A stretch of DNA of 64,000 nt from Tomitella fengzijianii (GCF_007559025.1 NZ_CP041765.1:124001-188000); one strand, 5' to 3'; positions 52,275-62,277 are shown, counted from the first letter of the stretch. Made by a program: numbers and translations. The notes: generated by a model from the letters alone, not told the origin.

Positions 52275-54131
52275 TCATGTGTTTGCGCTGTTCGGCCGGT
52301 GAATGATCCGTGCGTCATCGCTCCCCGCCGTCACCAGCGCCACGTCCGCGGCCCGCCTCTCGCGGACCACGCGCTGGTTGAGGTAGCCCTTGTCGGTGAT
52401 CTCGCCCGCGTCGAGGCTCGGCCACTCGGTGAGGAGGCGGAGCCGTTCGATGCGTTGCGACGACCCCCGTCCGCCATCCGCGAGCCGCGCGAGCGCCGCG
52501 GCGAGCGCATCGCGCAACCGCGGCGTGGGGACGCCGTTCTCGTCGCACTCGCCGGCGTGACCGGCGGCCGGCCACGCCAGCGCGGTCACCTCTTCCCTGT
52601 CGTGTCCGCAGATCACCGCGTCGGTGAGCAGTCCGTCCGCGGCCGAGAGCAGCTCCGGCCGCAGCGTGCCCACCGAGACGAACGTGCCCGTGGCCAGCTT
52701 GAAGTCCTCCGCGATGCGGCCGTCGAACGCCAGCCCGCGCGCGGGGTCGTCCTCGTCGACCATGCGCACGGCGTCGCCGGTGCGCAGGTAGCCCTCGTCG
52801 TCGAACGCCGCCGCGGTGAGGTCGGGCCGGCGGAAGAACCCGGGCGTGACGTTGGGACCGCGCACCCGCAGCTCCTGCTTCGGCCCCGACGGCACCAGCT
52901 TGAGCTCGCAGCCGGGCAGCGGCACGCCGATGGTGTCGCTGCGGTCGATGCGGAAGTGCGCCGTGGTCATGGCCGGCGCCGTCTCCGTCTGGCCCCAGGA
53001 CGTCGTCATCTCCATGCCGGAGCCGTGCCGGCGTGCCAGCGCGCGGATCCGCGTGAGCAGCTCCTGCGGCAGCGCGGCCGCGGCGTAGAACCCGAGGCGC
53101 AGCGACGCGAAGAACGCTGCGGCGGCGGACTCGTCCGCTTCGAGGATGGGCAGCAGCACTCCGTAGCCGGCGGGCACGTTGAAGTAGACCGTGGGTGCGA
53201 CGTCCGTCATGTTGCGGACGGTGCGCTCGATCATCCCCGGCGCGGGCCGGCCGTCGTCGATCCACATGGTGCCGCCGTTCATCAGCACCATGTTCAGGTT
53301 GTGGTTGCCGCCGAACGTGTGGCTCCACGGCAGCCAGTCCAGCAGCACGGGCGGCTCCGCCGCGAGGAACGGCCATGCCTGCCGCATCTGCTGTTGGTTC
53401 GCGGTGAGCATCCCGTGCGTGTTGATCACGCCCTTCGGCGCGCCGGTGGAGCCGGACGTGAACAGGATCTTCGCGACGGTGCCGGGGTCGATCGAGTCCG
53501 CGCGCCGGCGCACCGCGGCGAGGCTCGACGGGTCGGCGGATTCGAGGGCCGCGAGGGCCCGGGTGCCGTCGACCGCCCCGTCGGCGCTCAGGGCCGTCCT
53601 GCCCGCGCTCACCGCGGCGACGCCGTGCGCGTACTCGGGGCCGTCGGCGAAGACGACGGCCGGGTCGACCAGGTCGGCCATCGCCCGCAGCTTGGCGTGG
53701 TCGGCGGTGGTCAGCGCGTACGCGACGCTGGACGGGACCACCGGTGCGCCCACGCTCATCGCCGCGAGCATGAGGACCAGGTGCTCGATGCCGCCCGGCG
53801 ACAGGATCATCACCGGCCGGTCCGCCAGTCCCCGCTCGAGCAGCCCGGCGGCCAGCCGCTCCACGCGCACGGCGGCGTCTCCCCAGGTGATGGTGCGCCA
53901 TGCGTCTTCGCCGGGCGTGGTGCGCTGGGCGAGGAGGGTTCTGCCGGGGTGCGCCGCGGCGCCCGCACGGAAGGCGTGCACCAGGCTCGGCTCGTGCGGG
54001 GCGAGTGGCGTCGTCGAGTGCAGCAGCCGGACGCCGTCGGGGCGCAGGTCGGCGGCGACGGCGACGGGTGCGAACGTCGGGGTCGCGGTGGCGGCAGGCG
54101 CGGGGGTCGTGGGCGCGGGGGTGTCGGGCAT
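52275..54131 (-). CDS. Feruloyl-CoA synthase-like aromatic acid-CoA ligase
   Basis: Adenylate-forming ligase of 618 residues. The AMP-binding motif I-L-F-T-S-G-S-T-G-A-P-K-G-V-I-N-T-H and the following L-D-W-L-P-W-S-H-T-F-G-G-N-H-N segment are typical of feruloyl-CoA synthases. The canonical C-terminal catalytic loop is short, ending G-E-I-T-D-K-G-Y-L-N-Q-R. GAGAGG before ATG 54131 decides the start. It is transcribed alone, with a box operator 42 bp upstream. It probably activates a phenylpropenoate or substituted benzoate that feeds the box route or a side branch. Confidence 0.87.
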   Translation of the reverse strand: MPDTPAPTTPAPAATATPTFAPVAVAADLRPDGVRLLHSTTPLAPHEPSLVHAFRAGAAAHPGRTLLAQRTTPGEDAWRTITWGDAAVRVERLAAGLLERGLADRPVMILSPGGIEHLVLMLAAMSVGAPVVPSSVAYALTTADHAKLRAMADLVDPAVVFADGPEYAHGVAAVSAGRTALSADGAVDGTRALAALESADPSSLAAVRRRADSIDPGTVAKILFTSGSTGAPKGVINTHGMLTANQQQMRQAWPFLAAEPPVLLDWLPWSHTFGGNHNLNMVLMNGGTMWIDDGRPAPGMIERTVRNMTDVAPTVYFNVPAGYGVLLPILEADESAAAAFFASLRLGFYAAAALPQELLTRIRALARRHGSGMEMTTSWGQTETAPAMTTAHFRIDRSDTIGVPLPGCELKLVPSGPKQELRVRGPNVTPGFFRRPDLTAAAFDDEGYLRTGDAVRMVDEDDPARGLAFDGRIAEDFKLATGTFVSVGTLRPELLSAADGLLTDAVICGHDREEVTALAWPAAGHAGECDENGVPTPRLRDALAAALARLADGGRGSSQRIERLRLLTEWPSLDAGEITDKGYLNQRVVRERRAADVALVTAGSDDARIIHRPNSANT

Positions 54132-54172
54132 GGCGGCCTCTCCGGGTGTGGGGTGCATCACGTTCATTATGC

Positions 54173-54209
54173 TCCACAGTGCGGTGACGACATGCAATAC
54201 GAATGTAGA
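54173..54209. promoter_or_regulatory. Box operator E, TCCACA-N25-TGTAGA (feruloyl-CoA synthase-like gene)
   Basis: Same spacing as site A with one changed base in the left arm. It lies 42 bp upstream of the ligase start. Inferred PaaX site. Confidence 0.55.
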
Positions 54210-54292
54210 TGAAGATGGGACCGTAACGCCCGGATCAGCGCCTTCCGCAGCTGATCGCGACTACGATGGGCTGGGAGCGGCCCCGGATTCCG

Positions 54293-54377
54293 CAGGGACC
54301 CGGTTTCGGCAGGGACCCGGTTTCGGCAGGGACCCGGTTTCCGCAGGGACCCGGTTTCGGCAGGGACCCGGTTTCCG
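54293..54377. repeat. Five tandem 17-bp repeats
   Basis: The unit CAGGGACCCGGTTTCGG is repeated five times head to tail; copies 3 and 5 end in CCG instead of CGG. The array lies in the intergenic region between the divergent ligase and cupin genes, ending 43 bp before the cupin start. It is likely to vary in copy number. There are no spacers, so it is not a CRISPR. Confidence 0.85.
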
Positions 54378-54420
54378 CAGGGGACGGGATGGCGCTGCGT
54401 TGGATGCTGAAGGGAGCCTC

Positions 54421-54762
54421 ATGTCCGACTCGCACGGAGCGCCGGCCGCGATCCCGCCGATCGCCCTCGACGCGGTCGACTGGATCATCGTGGGCTCGGG
54501 GGTGTACCTGGCCCCGCTCAACGAGGTCCAGGAGGGGGCGGGCACCGCGTTCCTGCGGTTCGACGAAGGTGCCGTCAGCCACGCGCACCGGCATCCGGCG
54601 GGCGAGGAGATGTACGTGATCTCCGGCCGGCTCAAGGTGGGGGAGACGACGATCTCCGCGGGCGACTACCTGCGCACCCCGGCCGGAGTCGTCCACGAGG
54701 TCCGGGCGCTCACCGATGCTGTCGCGCTCATCATCGTGCCGGAGCCGCTCGAGTTCCTGTGA
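54421..54762 (+). CDS. Small cupin-domain protein
   Basis: Single-domain cupin of 113 residues. Metal-ligand segments are H-A-H-R-H-P-A-G-E-E-M-Y (cupin motif 1, about 54-65) and P-A-G-V-V-H-E-V (motif 2, about 87-94). Ribosome site AAGGGAG precedes the ATG. Such proteins act as small dioxygenases, isomerases or ligand sensors; none can be preferred. It lies between the ligase and boxD, on the opposite strand from both, downstream of the 17-bp repeats, and ends in a strong hairpin. Confidence 0.8.
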   Translation: MSDSHGAPAAIPPIALDAVDWIIVGSGVYLAPLNEVQEGAGTAFLRFDEGAVSHAHRHPAGEEMYVISGRLKVGETTISAGDYLRTPAGVVHEVRALTDAVALIIVPEPLEFL

Positions 54763-54776
54763 GCGCCGCGCCGCGC

Positions 54777-54840
54777 TCCGAGCACCTGTTGCACCCCCGC
54801 GCGCGTGAACCCGCGCGCGGGGGTGCAACAGGTGCTCGGA
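54777..54840. terminator. 29-bp perfect inverted repeat, bidirectional terminator
   Basis: The 29 bases 54777-54805 pair without mismatch with 54812-54840 around a 6-base loop. The element lies between the convergent cupin and boxD stops. It is far longer than needed for termination and has no T-run on either side, so it may also be a processing signal or a dispersed palindromic element. Confidence 0.75.
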
Positions 54841-54853
54841 ACGGGGGCTACTG

Positions 54854-56416
<1,563 letters not shown>

Positions 56417-56477
56417 CGCTGCTCCTTCGTGTCTCGTGGACTGTGGCCGGTCGCGCGCCGGGCGGCCGGGCGGCGCA

Positions 56478-57263
56478 TCAGCGCGTCTTTCGTTCGAGGA
56501 AGGCGGTCATCCGCCTGCGCTTCTCGTCGTCCTCGAACAGCAGCGCCTGGATGGCGAGGTCGATCTGCGGGTGCGCCGCCGCGTCGGCGTCGACGGCGAG
56601 CTTGGTCATGCGCAGTGCGACGGCCGAGCCGCGCGCCGTCTTCTCCGCGAGTGCGCGTGCCGTGTCGCGCAGCCCGGCCGGATCGACGACGGAGTGCACC
56701 AGGCCCAGGGCCAGGGCCCGGTCGGCGTCGATCCACTCCCCGGCCAGGAGGATCTGCTTGGCGACGCTCTCGCCCAGCAGCCGGACCAGGCGGTAGGTGG
56801 CCCCGGCGCCGGCGATGATGCCCAGGCCCGGCTCCGGCTGGCCGAACACGGTCCGCGGCGTGGCGATGCGCAGGTCGCAGGCGTAGGAGAGTTCGGCCCC
56901 GCCGCCCAGCGCGTAGCCGTCCACCGCGGCGATGGTGGGCATCGGCAGCGCGCGGATCCGGTTGAACAGGTGCAGGTTGATGCCGGCGAGGGCGTCGTCG
57001 CGGCCGCGGTCGCGGAGCTGGGCGATGTCGGCGCCGCCGGCGAACACCCCCTCGGACCCGCCGGTGAGGATCATGATCCGCGGCCGCCGCTCCAGCTCCG
57101 CGCACAGCGCGTGCAGGTCGGAGATCATCGCGGCGTCGATGGCGTTCCTGGTGGCGGGGCGGTCCAGCGTCACCTCGACGTGGTCGCCGTGCTCCTCGAT
57201 GCGCAGGGTGGATTCGCCGGGTCCCGCGGCCGTGCTGTCGTCGTCGCTCATCGCGTCGTTCAC
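56478..57263 (-). CDS. Enoyl-CoA hydratase
   Basis: Crotonase-family protein of 261 residues with both catalytic glutamates, E124 (G-G-G-A-E-L) and E144 (G-Q-P-E-P-G-L-G), and the oxyanion-hole A-G-G-A-D. It is therefore expected to be an active hydratase. Between boxD and the amidohydrolase it probably works on the didehydroadipyl-CoA made from BoxC/BoxD products on the way to beta-ketoadipyl-CoA. GTG 57263 is used as start; ATG 57251 is equally possible. Confidence 0.87.
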   Translation of the reverse strand: MNDAMSDDDSTAAGPGESTLRIEEHGDHVEVTLDRPATRNAIDAAMISDLHALCAELERRPRIMILTGGSEGVFAGGADIAQLRDRGRDDALAGINLHLFNRIRALPMPTIAAVDGYALGGGAELSYACDLRIATPRTVFGQPEPGLGIIAGAGATYRLVRLLGESVAKQILLAGEWIDADRALALGLVHSVVDPAGLRDTARALAEKTARGSAVALRMTKLAVDADAAAHPQIDLAIQALLFEDDEKRRRMTAFLERKTR

Positions 57264-57273
57264 CGCCTGCGGT

Positions 57274-58131
57274 TCACAGCCCCACGCGCGGGTACACGCG
57301 TGCGAGGTTTCCGGAAAGGATGTTGTCGAGGGTCTTGTCCTCGAGGCCGAGGCCGGCGAGGGCGCGCACGTTGTTGCGGGTGCCCGGCACCCCGGGCCAG
57401 TCGGTGCCGAAGATCATCTTCTGTGCGATCCGCTCGAACTTGTATCCGCTGTAGTACTCGGGCAGCTTCTTCGGGGGGAGCCCGGCCAGCTCCAGCCACA
57501 CGTTGGGCTTGCTCTGCGCGAGGAACGCGGCGGTCTGATACCACCATCCGCGCCCGCCGTGCGCGAACACGAAGTCCAGCTCGGGGAAGTAATCGATGGC
57601 GTCGAGGTAGAGCTCCGGGTTGCCGAAGCGCGTCTGCGAGCCGGGGAAGCTCGACGTGCCGGAGTGGTAGATGACGGGGATGTCCCGTTCCACGCAGCGG
57701 GCGTAGACGGGGAAGAGCTCCTTGTCGCCAGGGTCGAAGCAGCCGTGCACCGGGTGTAGCTTGAGCGCCACCGCCCCCAGGTCCAGTTGCCGCTCCAGCT
57801 CGTCGACGAGTGGGAAGTGCAAGTGCGGATTGAGGTTCGCCACCGGGTGGAACCGCCGCGGGTTGTGGCGGACCAGGGGGAGGAGGTCGTCGAACGGCTG
57901 GATGCCGGTGGCGCGGGGGCTGTACTCGGAGAACAGCAGGGCATGGTCCACGCCCTGCTCTTCGAACAGCGCGTCGAGCAGTGCGGGGTCGGGCGCCCCG
58001 GAAGCGGCGTAGACGTCGCGCCATGGTTGATCGCCGGAGAACGTGTCGGCCCAGTCCAGCCACGCGGGGCGCAGCGTGCCCAGGTGCGGCGCGTGCACGT
58101 GCGCGTCCACGACTACCCGTCCGTCGATCAT
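57274..58131 (-). CDS. Amidohydrolase-2 family protein (decarboxylase/hydrolase-like)
   Basis: TIM-barrel metal-dependent enzyme of 285 residues. The metal-binding H-x-H is D-A-H-V-H (H11, H13), with further histidines in K-L-H-P-V-H-G and F-A-H-G-G, and the catalytic aspartate in F-G-T-D-W-P-G. This family contains many aromatic acid decarboxylases and lactone hydrolases. GGAG four bases before ATG 58131 decides the start. It heads the operon with the crotonase and boxD and has a box operator about 75 bp upstream, so it should act on an aromatic or ring-cleavage intermediate. Confidence 0.83.
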   Translation of the reverse strand: MIDGRVVVDAHVHAPHLGTLRPAWLDWADTFSGDQPWRDVYAASGAPDPALLDALFEEQGVDHALLFSEYSPRATGIQPFDDLLPLVRHNPRRFHPVANLNPHLHFPLVDELERQLDLGAVALKLHPVHGCFDPGDKELFPVYARCVERDIPVIYHSGTSSFPGSQTRFGNPELYLDAIDYFPELDFVFAHGGRGWWYQTAAFLAQSKPNVWLELAGLPPKKLPEYYSGYKFERIAQKMIFGTDWPGVPGTRNNVRALAGLGLEDKTLDNILSGNLARVYPRVGL

Positions 58132-58206
58132 CTGCTCCGCCCTCTCCTCGGGTGTGTGGCCGGGGCCGCCCGGCACTGCAAGCCGCTCCGCCCGGCACTA
58201 CAAGAC

Positions 58207-58243
58207 TCTACAATAATATAACGACGTAAGCGACAATTGTAGA
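58207..58243. promoter_or_regulatory. Box operator C, TCTACA-N25-TGTAGA (amidohydrolase-boxD operon)
   Basis: The most complete copy: the arms extend to ACTCTACAAT and ATTGTAGAGT, a perfect 10-bp inverted repeat, with AT-rich DNA between. It lies 76 bp upstream of the amidohydrolase start. Inferred PaaX site. Confidence 0.72.
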
Positions 58244-58272
58244 GTAATGCGGTGCCGGGCCGGTGGCCTGCG

Positions 58273-58902
58273 TCAGCCGGCGTGCCCGCGCTCCTCCACG
58301 GCGTCGAACTCGGCGCCGTGCGGCGCGTGCTCGGGCTCGACGGCCCGCATCAGGCGCTCGTAGGCCAGGTAGTAGATGGGGAACGCCGAGGCCAGCGCGA
58401 GCCAGCCGACGGCCTTCCCGAGCCACGGCACGTCGGTGTTGAGCAGGGCCAGGCCCAGGAAGAGCTCGAGGCCGATGAGGAAGATGAACGCGAGGATGAT
58501 CGGGGTGGCGCGGGTGCGGATCGCGGGAACCACCAGGAACAGCGACGGGATGATGAGGGCGAACGACCACCAGGCGCGCGCGTTGGTGTTGCCGAGGTCG
58601 TCGACGGAGAGCAGGAAGAACCCGATCAGCCAGATCCCGTAGGTGATCAGCAGGTTGCCCAGGTAGTTGTCTTTGCGCAGGATCGCGATGACGCCGCCGA
58701 GGGTCTGGCCGATGCCGCCGACGAGGAGGCCGAACACCAGCGCGCCCGCGGCGTCGTGGTCGACGACCTCCGCGACGAAGACCCAGGTGAGCGCCAAGCC
58801 GAAGGTGAACAGGGCGGCGCCGCCGGGGTCGCCGATGATGTGGCCGATCCCGTCGGGCCTGCGCGCGGGTGCCTCCCCGCGTGTGGTGGTCTGCGTGGTC
58901 AT
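58273..58902 (-). CDS. GPR1/FUN34/YaaH (SatP-like) family transporter
   Basis: Membrane protein of 209 residues with six predicted helices. Family features are the N-terminal D-P-G-G-A-A-L-F-T-F-G-L (compare N-P-A-x-L-G-L-x-x-F-G in SatP), F-G-L-L-V-G-G-I-G-Q and G-I-W-L-I-G-F-F. Members carry acetate, succinate or other small monocarboxylates; AmiS/UreI-like channels are related in size. It stands alone with a box operator upstream and could export or import a small acid linked to benzoate growth, such as formate or acetate. Confidence 0.75.
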   Translation of the reverse strand: MTTQTTTRGEAPARRPDGIGHIIGDPGGAALFTFGLALTWVFVAEVVDHDAAGALVFGLLVGGIGQTLGGVIAILRKDNYLGNLLITYGIWLIGFFLLSVDDLGNTNARAWWSFALIIPSLFLVVPAIRTRATPIILAFIFLIGLELFLGLALLNTDVPWLGKAVGWLALASAFPIYYLAYERLMRAVEPEHAPHGAEFDAVEERGHAG

Positions 58903-59038
58903 GGGGGCGCCTCCTGGGTGCGCGCCGACTGCGGGCGCGGGGTGGTCGAGGGGACGTCACGGGGCGTTCGGGCGGTGCCGCTCCCGTACGCCGGAAGCCG
59001 ATTCGGGCGGCGTTCTCTGTGCGCACTGCATCGTTTGT

Positions 59039-59075
59039 GCTACATGACGCTGTCGTGACAAGACTGAAGTGTAGA
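59039..59075. promoter_or_regulatory. Box operator D, GCTACA-N25-TGTAGA (transporter)
   Basis: Same 25-base spacing with one changed base in the left arm, 137 bp upstream of the transporter start in a region of about 250 bp without genes. Inferred PaaX site. Confidence 0.5.
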
Positions 59076-59150
59076 TCAAATGAAATGAGATGTACACCAC
59101 TCTCCGACCGGGTGCCCCGGCTCGCCCGGGTGCGGGGTTCCGATTGCGGC

Positions 59151-59624
59151 TCAGGCGTCCTCCAGATCGGCGATGACGATCTTCTTCATCGCCATCATGG
59201 CCTGGACCTGGGCGGGGCGGGTCAGCAGCTCGCCCATGTTCGCGGGGATGATCTGCCAGCTGACGCCGAAGCGGTCCTTGGACCAGCCGCACTGCTCGGA
59301 CTCGGGCACGTGCGAGAGCGCCGCCCAGTAGCGGTCGATCTCGGCCTGGTCCGCGCACGTGACCACGAAGGACACCGCCTCGGTGAACGTGAAGATCGGC
59401 CCGCCGTCGAGGCAGACGAAGTCCACGCCGTCCAGGGTGAATTGTCCGTTGAGCACCTTGCCGGACATGCCCCGGAAGTGTTCGTCGAGTGATTCGTCGG
59501 GGTACTCGATGATCTCGTTGATCCGCGAATGCGGGAACACCGACACGTAGTACTCCATTGCTTCACGTGCCTGGTCGTCGAACCAGAGGCAGGGTTGGAC
59601 CGCGGCGATCGCAGGTGTGCTCAT
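59151..59624 (-). CDS. VOC-superfamily protein (PhnB-like)
   Basis: Protein of 157 residues of the glyoxalase/bleomycin-resistance fold, PhnB-like branch: I-Q/A-V-Q-P-C-L-W-F-D-D-Q-A-R-E-A-M-E-Y-Y near the start, F-T-F-T-E-A-V-S-F-V-V in the middle, and D-R-F-G-V-S-W-Q-I-I-P near the end. AGGAAG precedes the ATG. These small proteins are widespread and mostly of unknown function. No link with neighbours is evident. Confidence 0.83.
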   Translation of the reverse strand: MSTPAIAAVQPCLWFDDQAREAMEYYVSVFPHSRINEIIEYPDESLDEHFRGMSGKVLNGQFTLDGVDFVCLDGGPIFTFTEAVSFVVTCADQAEIDRYWAALSHVPESEQCGWSKDRFGVSWQIIPANMGELLTRPAQVQAMMAMKKIVIADLEDA

Positions 59625-59836
59625 GATGGTGCCTTCCTGTTCGTGTCGTCACGTAGGAAGACCGCCCGCACGGCGCGGTTTCATCGGTGCCGCGCGCTAT
59701 CGGCGGGTGCTCGTCAGTCCCCGCCACGCCGGGCATTCCGCGTGGGTTGCACGACGGCGTGAACGTACTCGCCCATGTCCGGGTCCGGCCTGTCGAACAT
59801 GGCGACATCCGCCGCCGCCCTTACCGTTCGGAGCCG

Positions 59837-60568
59837 TCATGACACCCAGTCGACGACCGTGCCGGTGTCGGCCCTGGTCGTGCGGAACGCATTCGCGGGA
59901 TGGTCCACATCGGCGTAGCCGAACGCGATGGTGCACACGATCCGCCGATCGTCCCCGAGTCCCAGGAACCGGCGCAGGAACGGTGCGCTTCCGGCGAGCG
60001 CGGCCTGCGGGATCGTCGCCACGCCGAGGCTGTGCGCGGCGAGAAGGAATGTATTGACGTAGAGCCCGCAGTCGACCGCGCCGTAGACGCCCAGGGCGTC
60101 GTCCGATGTGATGACGGCGAGGTGCGGCGCGCCGAACAGCGCGAAGTTCTTCATCGTCTGCGCGGCCGACGCCTGCCGGTCGCCGTCGGCGATCCCCAGG
60201 CTGGAATACAGCTGCAGCGCGCATTCCTTGCGTCGCGCCCGGTACACGCCGCGGTACTCGGACGGTAAGGCGAAGTCCGGCTCCTGCGGCTGGGAACGGA
60301 CGTGTTCGGCGATGCCCGCCCGAAGCCGGTCCGTCGCGTCGCCTTCGGTGATGGAGACCTGCCAGGGCTGCGTGTTGCACCAGGAAGGTGTGCACTGCGC
60401 CAACGCCAGGATCTGCTCGATCGTCCCGCGCGGGACGGGTGCCGGCCCGAACGCCCGGCAGCTGTGCCGGGTGTCCAGCAGGAGCCGCAGATCAGAATGC
60501 GCGGCAATGCCGTCTGCCTCGCTCTCCGCGGCCATGAGTGCGGAATCCGAGCGGTCCGCGCAGCTCAT
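59837..60568 (-). CDS. Nitroreductase-family FMN oxidoreductase
   Basis: Protein of 243 residues of the nitroreductase fold. FMN-binding R-H-S-C-R-A-F is near residue 33, P-S-W-C-N-T-Q-P-W near 62, and the conserved helix L-A-A-H-S-L-G-V-A-T-I-P-Q lies in the second half. The ATG overlaps the stop of the TauD-like gene, so it is the third gene of a coupled TetR-dioxygenase-nitroreductase operon. It may reduce the product or supply the substrate of the dioxygenase; the actual substrate is unknown. Confidence 0.87.
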   Translation of the reverse strand: MSCADRSDSALMAAESEADGIAAHSDLRLLLDTRHSCRAFGPAPVPRGTIEQILALAQCTPSWCNTQPWQVSITEGDATDRLRAGIAEHVRSQPQEPDFALPSEYRGVYRARRKECALQLYSSLGIADGDRQASAAQTMKNFALFGAPHLAVITSDDALGVYGAVDCGLYVNTFLLAAHSLGVATIPQAALAGSAPFLRRFLGLGDDRRIVCTIAFGYADVDHPANAFRTTRADTGTVVDWVS

Positions 60569-61512
60569 CCCCGCACCCCGACGGGCTTGTCGCCGACGAT
60601 GGAGATGCGGTCCATGACGCGTCGGGCCGGGAAGTAGTCGCTGGAGGCGTAGTGCTGGCACGACCGGTTGTCCCACATCGCGATCGTGTCCGGCTGCCAC
60701 CGCAGCCGAACCTGCAGTTCCGGTCGCATCACGTGGCGGTACAGCAGCCGCAGCAGCTCGTTCGAATCGTCCTCCGGCATGCCGACGATCCGCTGGGTGA
60801 ACGCGACATTGACGAACAGCACGCGCCGGCCGTTCTCGGGGAGCACGCGCACCACGGGATGGCGCACCGGCGGGAACTGCGGCCGGAGCGACTCGATGGC
60901 GTCCGCGGGCATGCCGGAGCCGAACGACTTGATCCAGTCGTGTTCGGCCTCGAGCCCGTCGATGCGCTGCTTGATGTCATCGGGAAGCAGGTCGTAGGCG
61001 GCGCCGGTGTCCGCCCAGAGCGTGTCGCCGCCGACGTCGGGGATCTCCACCGCCCGAAGGATCGCCGCGAACGACGGGTGTTCGTGCCAGGTGACGTCGT
61101 TGTGCCAGATGTTCTCGGCGCCGACCGCGGTGCCGTCCTTGGCGAGAGTCGCCACGTCCACGTCGGTCTGACCCGGCTGGGTGTACTTGTAGAACGGGTG
61201 CTGTTCGAGCGCCCCCCACTTCTCGGCGAACGCCCGGTGCTCGGTGCGGCTGATGTCCTGTCCGCGGAAGAACAGCACCTTCCACTCGAGCAGTGCGCGG
61301 CGCAACTCGCCCATGACCGCGTCCGGGAGGTCCCCGCTCAGACGGATTCCCGAGATTTCCGCGCCGATCGTCGGAGCATGCGGTGTCAGCGAGAACGCTT
61401 CGTAGGGCCGTTCATCGACGCCGGCGGCCAGACGCGGCGCCACGATGGGTCCGAAGCACGCCAGCGGATCCGTCGGCGTGGGCGTCGCCGCGGCGGGTAT
61501 CGCATATGTCAT
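60565..61512 (-). CDS. TauD/TfdA-family Fe(II)/2-oxoglutarate dioxygenase
   Basis: Dioxygenase of 315 residues. The iron ligands H137 and D139 (W-H-N-D) and the distal H287 (Q-H-Y-A) are present, with R302 placed to bind 2-oxoglutarate. The length and segments fit the alpha-ketoglutarate-dependent sulfonate/sulfate ester dioxygenases, so cleavage of a taurine-like sulfonate, an alkyl sulfate or an aryloxy acid is possible. Both gene ends overlap neighbours (ATGA). The TetR encoded immediately upstream probably regulates it. Confidence 0.87.
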   Translation of the reverse strand: MTYAIPAAATPTPTDPLACFGPIVAPRLAAGVDERPYEAFSLTPHAPTIGAEISGIRLSGDLPDAVMGELRRALLEWKVLFFRGQDISRTEHRAFAEKWGALEQHPFYKYTQPGQTDVDVATLAKDGTAVGAENIWHNDVTWHEHPSFAAILRAVEIPDVGGDTLWADTGAAYDLLPDDIKQRIDGLEAEHDWIKSFGSGMPADAIESLRPQFPPVRHPVVRVLPENGRRVLFVNVAFTQRIVGMPEDDSNELLRLLYRHVMRPELQVRLRWQPDTIAMWDNRSCQHYASSDYFPARRVMDRISIVGDKPVGVRG

Positions 61513-62144
61513 CGAGTGTCTCCTGACTGTAGATCCATGGCCTCTGAGGCCGGTGCGTTGAGCAGTGCCACGCAGCTGGTGATGAGGTCCGCCACGACGA
61601 CGGCGCTCTCCGGCCGGCGCGTTCCCAGCCCCTCCTGTGTTGCGAGGGTGATCATGTTGAGCTTCACGATGTTGTTGGCCCGCCAGCCCGCAGCGGGCTC
61701 TCCCACGGGGCAGAGTCCGATGAGCAGTTTCTGGACCATTCGGAAACTCTCGGCACGGAGGTGCTTCTGCACGATCTCGGCCAATACGGGGTCGAGCAAG
61801 GCCTGCACGAGGAACCGGGCGTAGCGGCTGTCCGCGCGGCCGAGCGTCTCCGCCGCCAGGGGGCAGACCAGGGCCTCCACCGCTTGCCGGGCCTGCGGCG
61901 GATCGTCGGACCGTCCGATCCGGTCGAGCATCTCCTGGCGCTTCTTGTCGACCGGGCGCATGCGGAGTTCGAGCACCGCCTCGAGCAGGTCGTTGCGCGA
62001 TCCGAAGTGGTACCGGACCGCCGACCTGTTGGCCTGGCGGGCCGCAAGCTGAACGTCCTTGACCGTCAAGGCGGCGATGCCGCGTTCCGCGACGATCCGC
62101 TCGGCCGCCTCGATGAGCGCCAGCTGTGGAGTGCTATAGGTCAC
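61509..62144 (-). CDS. TetR-family regulator of the dioxygenase operon
   Basis: TetR regulator of 211 residues. The helix-turn-helix is L-T-V-K-D-V-Q-L-A-A-R-Q-A-N-R-S-A-V-R-Y-H-F. The GTG start at 62144 has a weak GGGG site. Its stop overlaps the start of the TauD-like gene, so regulator and enzymes share one message, an arrangement that favours autoregulation. It diverges from an ECF sigma factor gene over 133 bp. Confidence 0.87.
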   Translation of the reverse strand: MTYSTPQLALIEAAERIVAERGIAALTVKDVQLAARQANRSAVRYHFGSRNDLLEAVLELRMRPVDKKRQEMLDRIGRSDDPPQARQAVEALVCPLAAETLGRADSRYARFLVQALLDPVLAEIVQKHLRAESFRMVQKLLIGLCPVGEPAAGWRANNIVKLNMITLATQEGLGTRRPESAVVVADLITSCVALLNAPASEAMDLQSGDTR

Positions 62145-62277
62145 GACCCCAAGTTAAGACTGCGGCATTAATCTGTCAATCCGACGTGAGATCATGACTT
62201 GGCGGAGGTCGCCTGGAATTGCATGCGGCGGTTGCGAGACTCTTTACCTGCGGGTCCCCGCCGGGCATCATATAAGG

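Noticed and set aside
54293-54377. Possible CRISPR array
   Set aside because: The 17-bp units are directly adjacent with no spacers, and there are no cas genes in the window.
59633-59660. CTTCCT...AGGAAG inverted repeat upstream of the VOC gene
   Set aside because: The left arm is simply the complement of that gene's ribosome-binding site; the match is too short to call an operator.
61527-61532. A further TGTAGA half-site near the TauD gene as a sixth PaaX site
   Set aside because: It lies inside the TetR coding sequence, and I found no partner arm at the 25-base spacing. Another TGTAGA, inside the TetR gene near 40550, was dismissed likewise.
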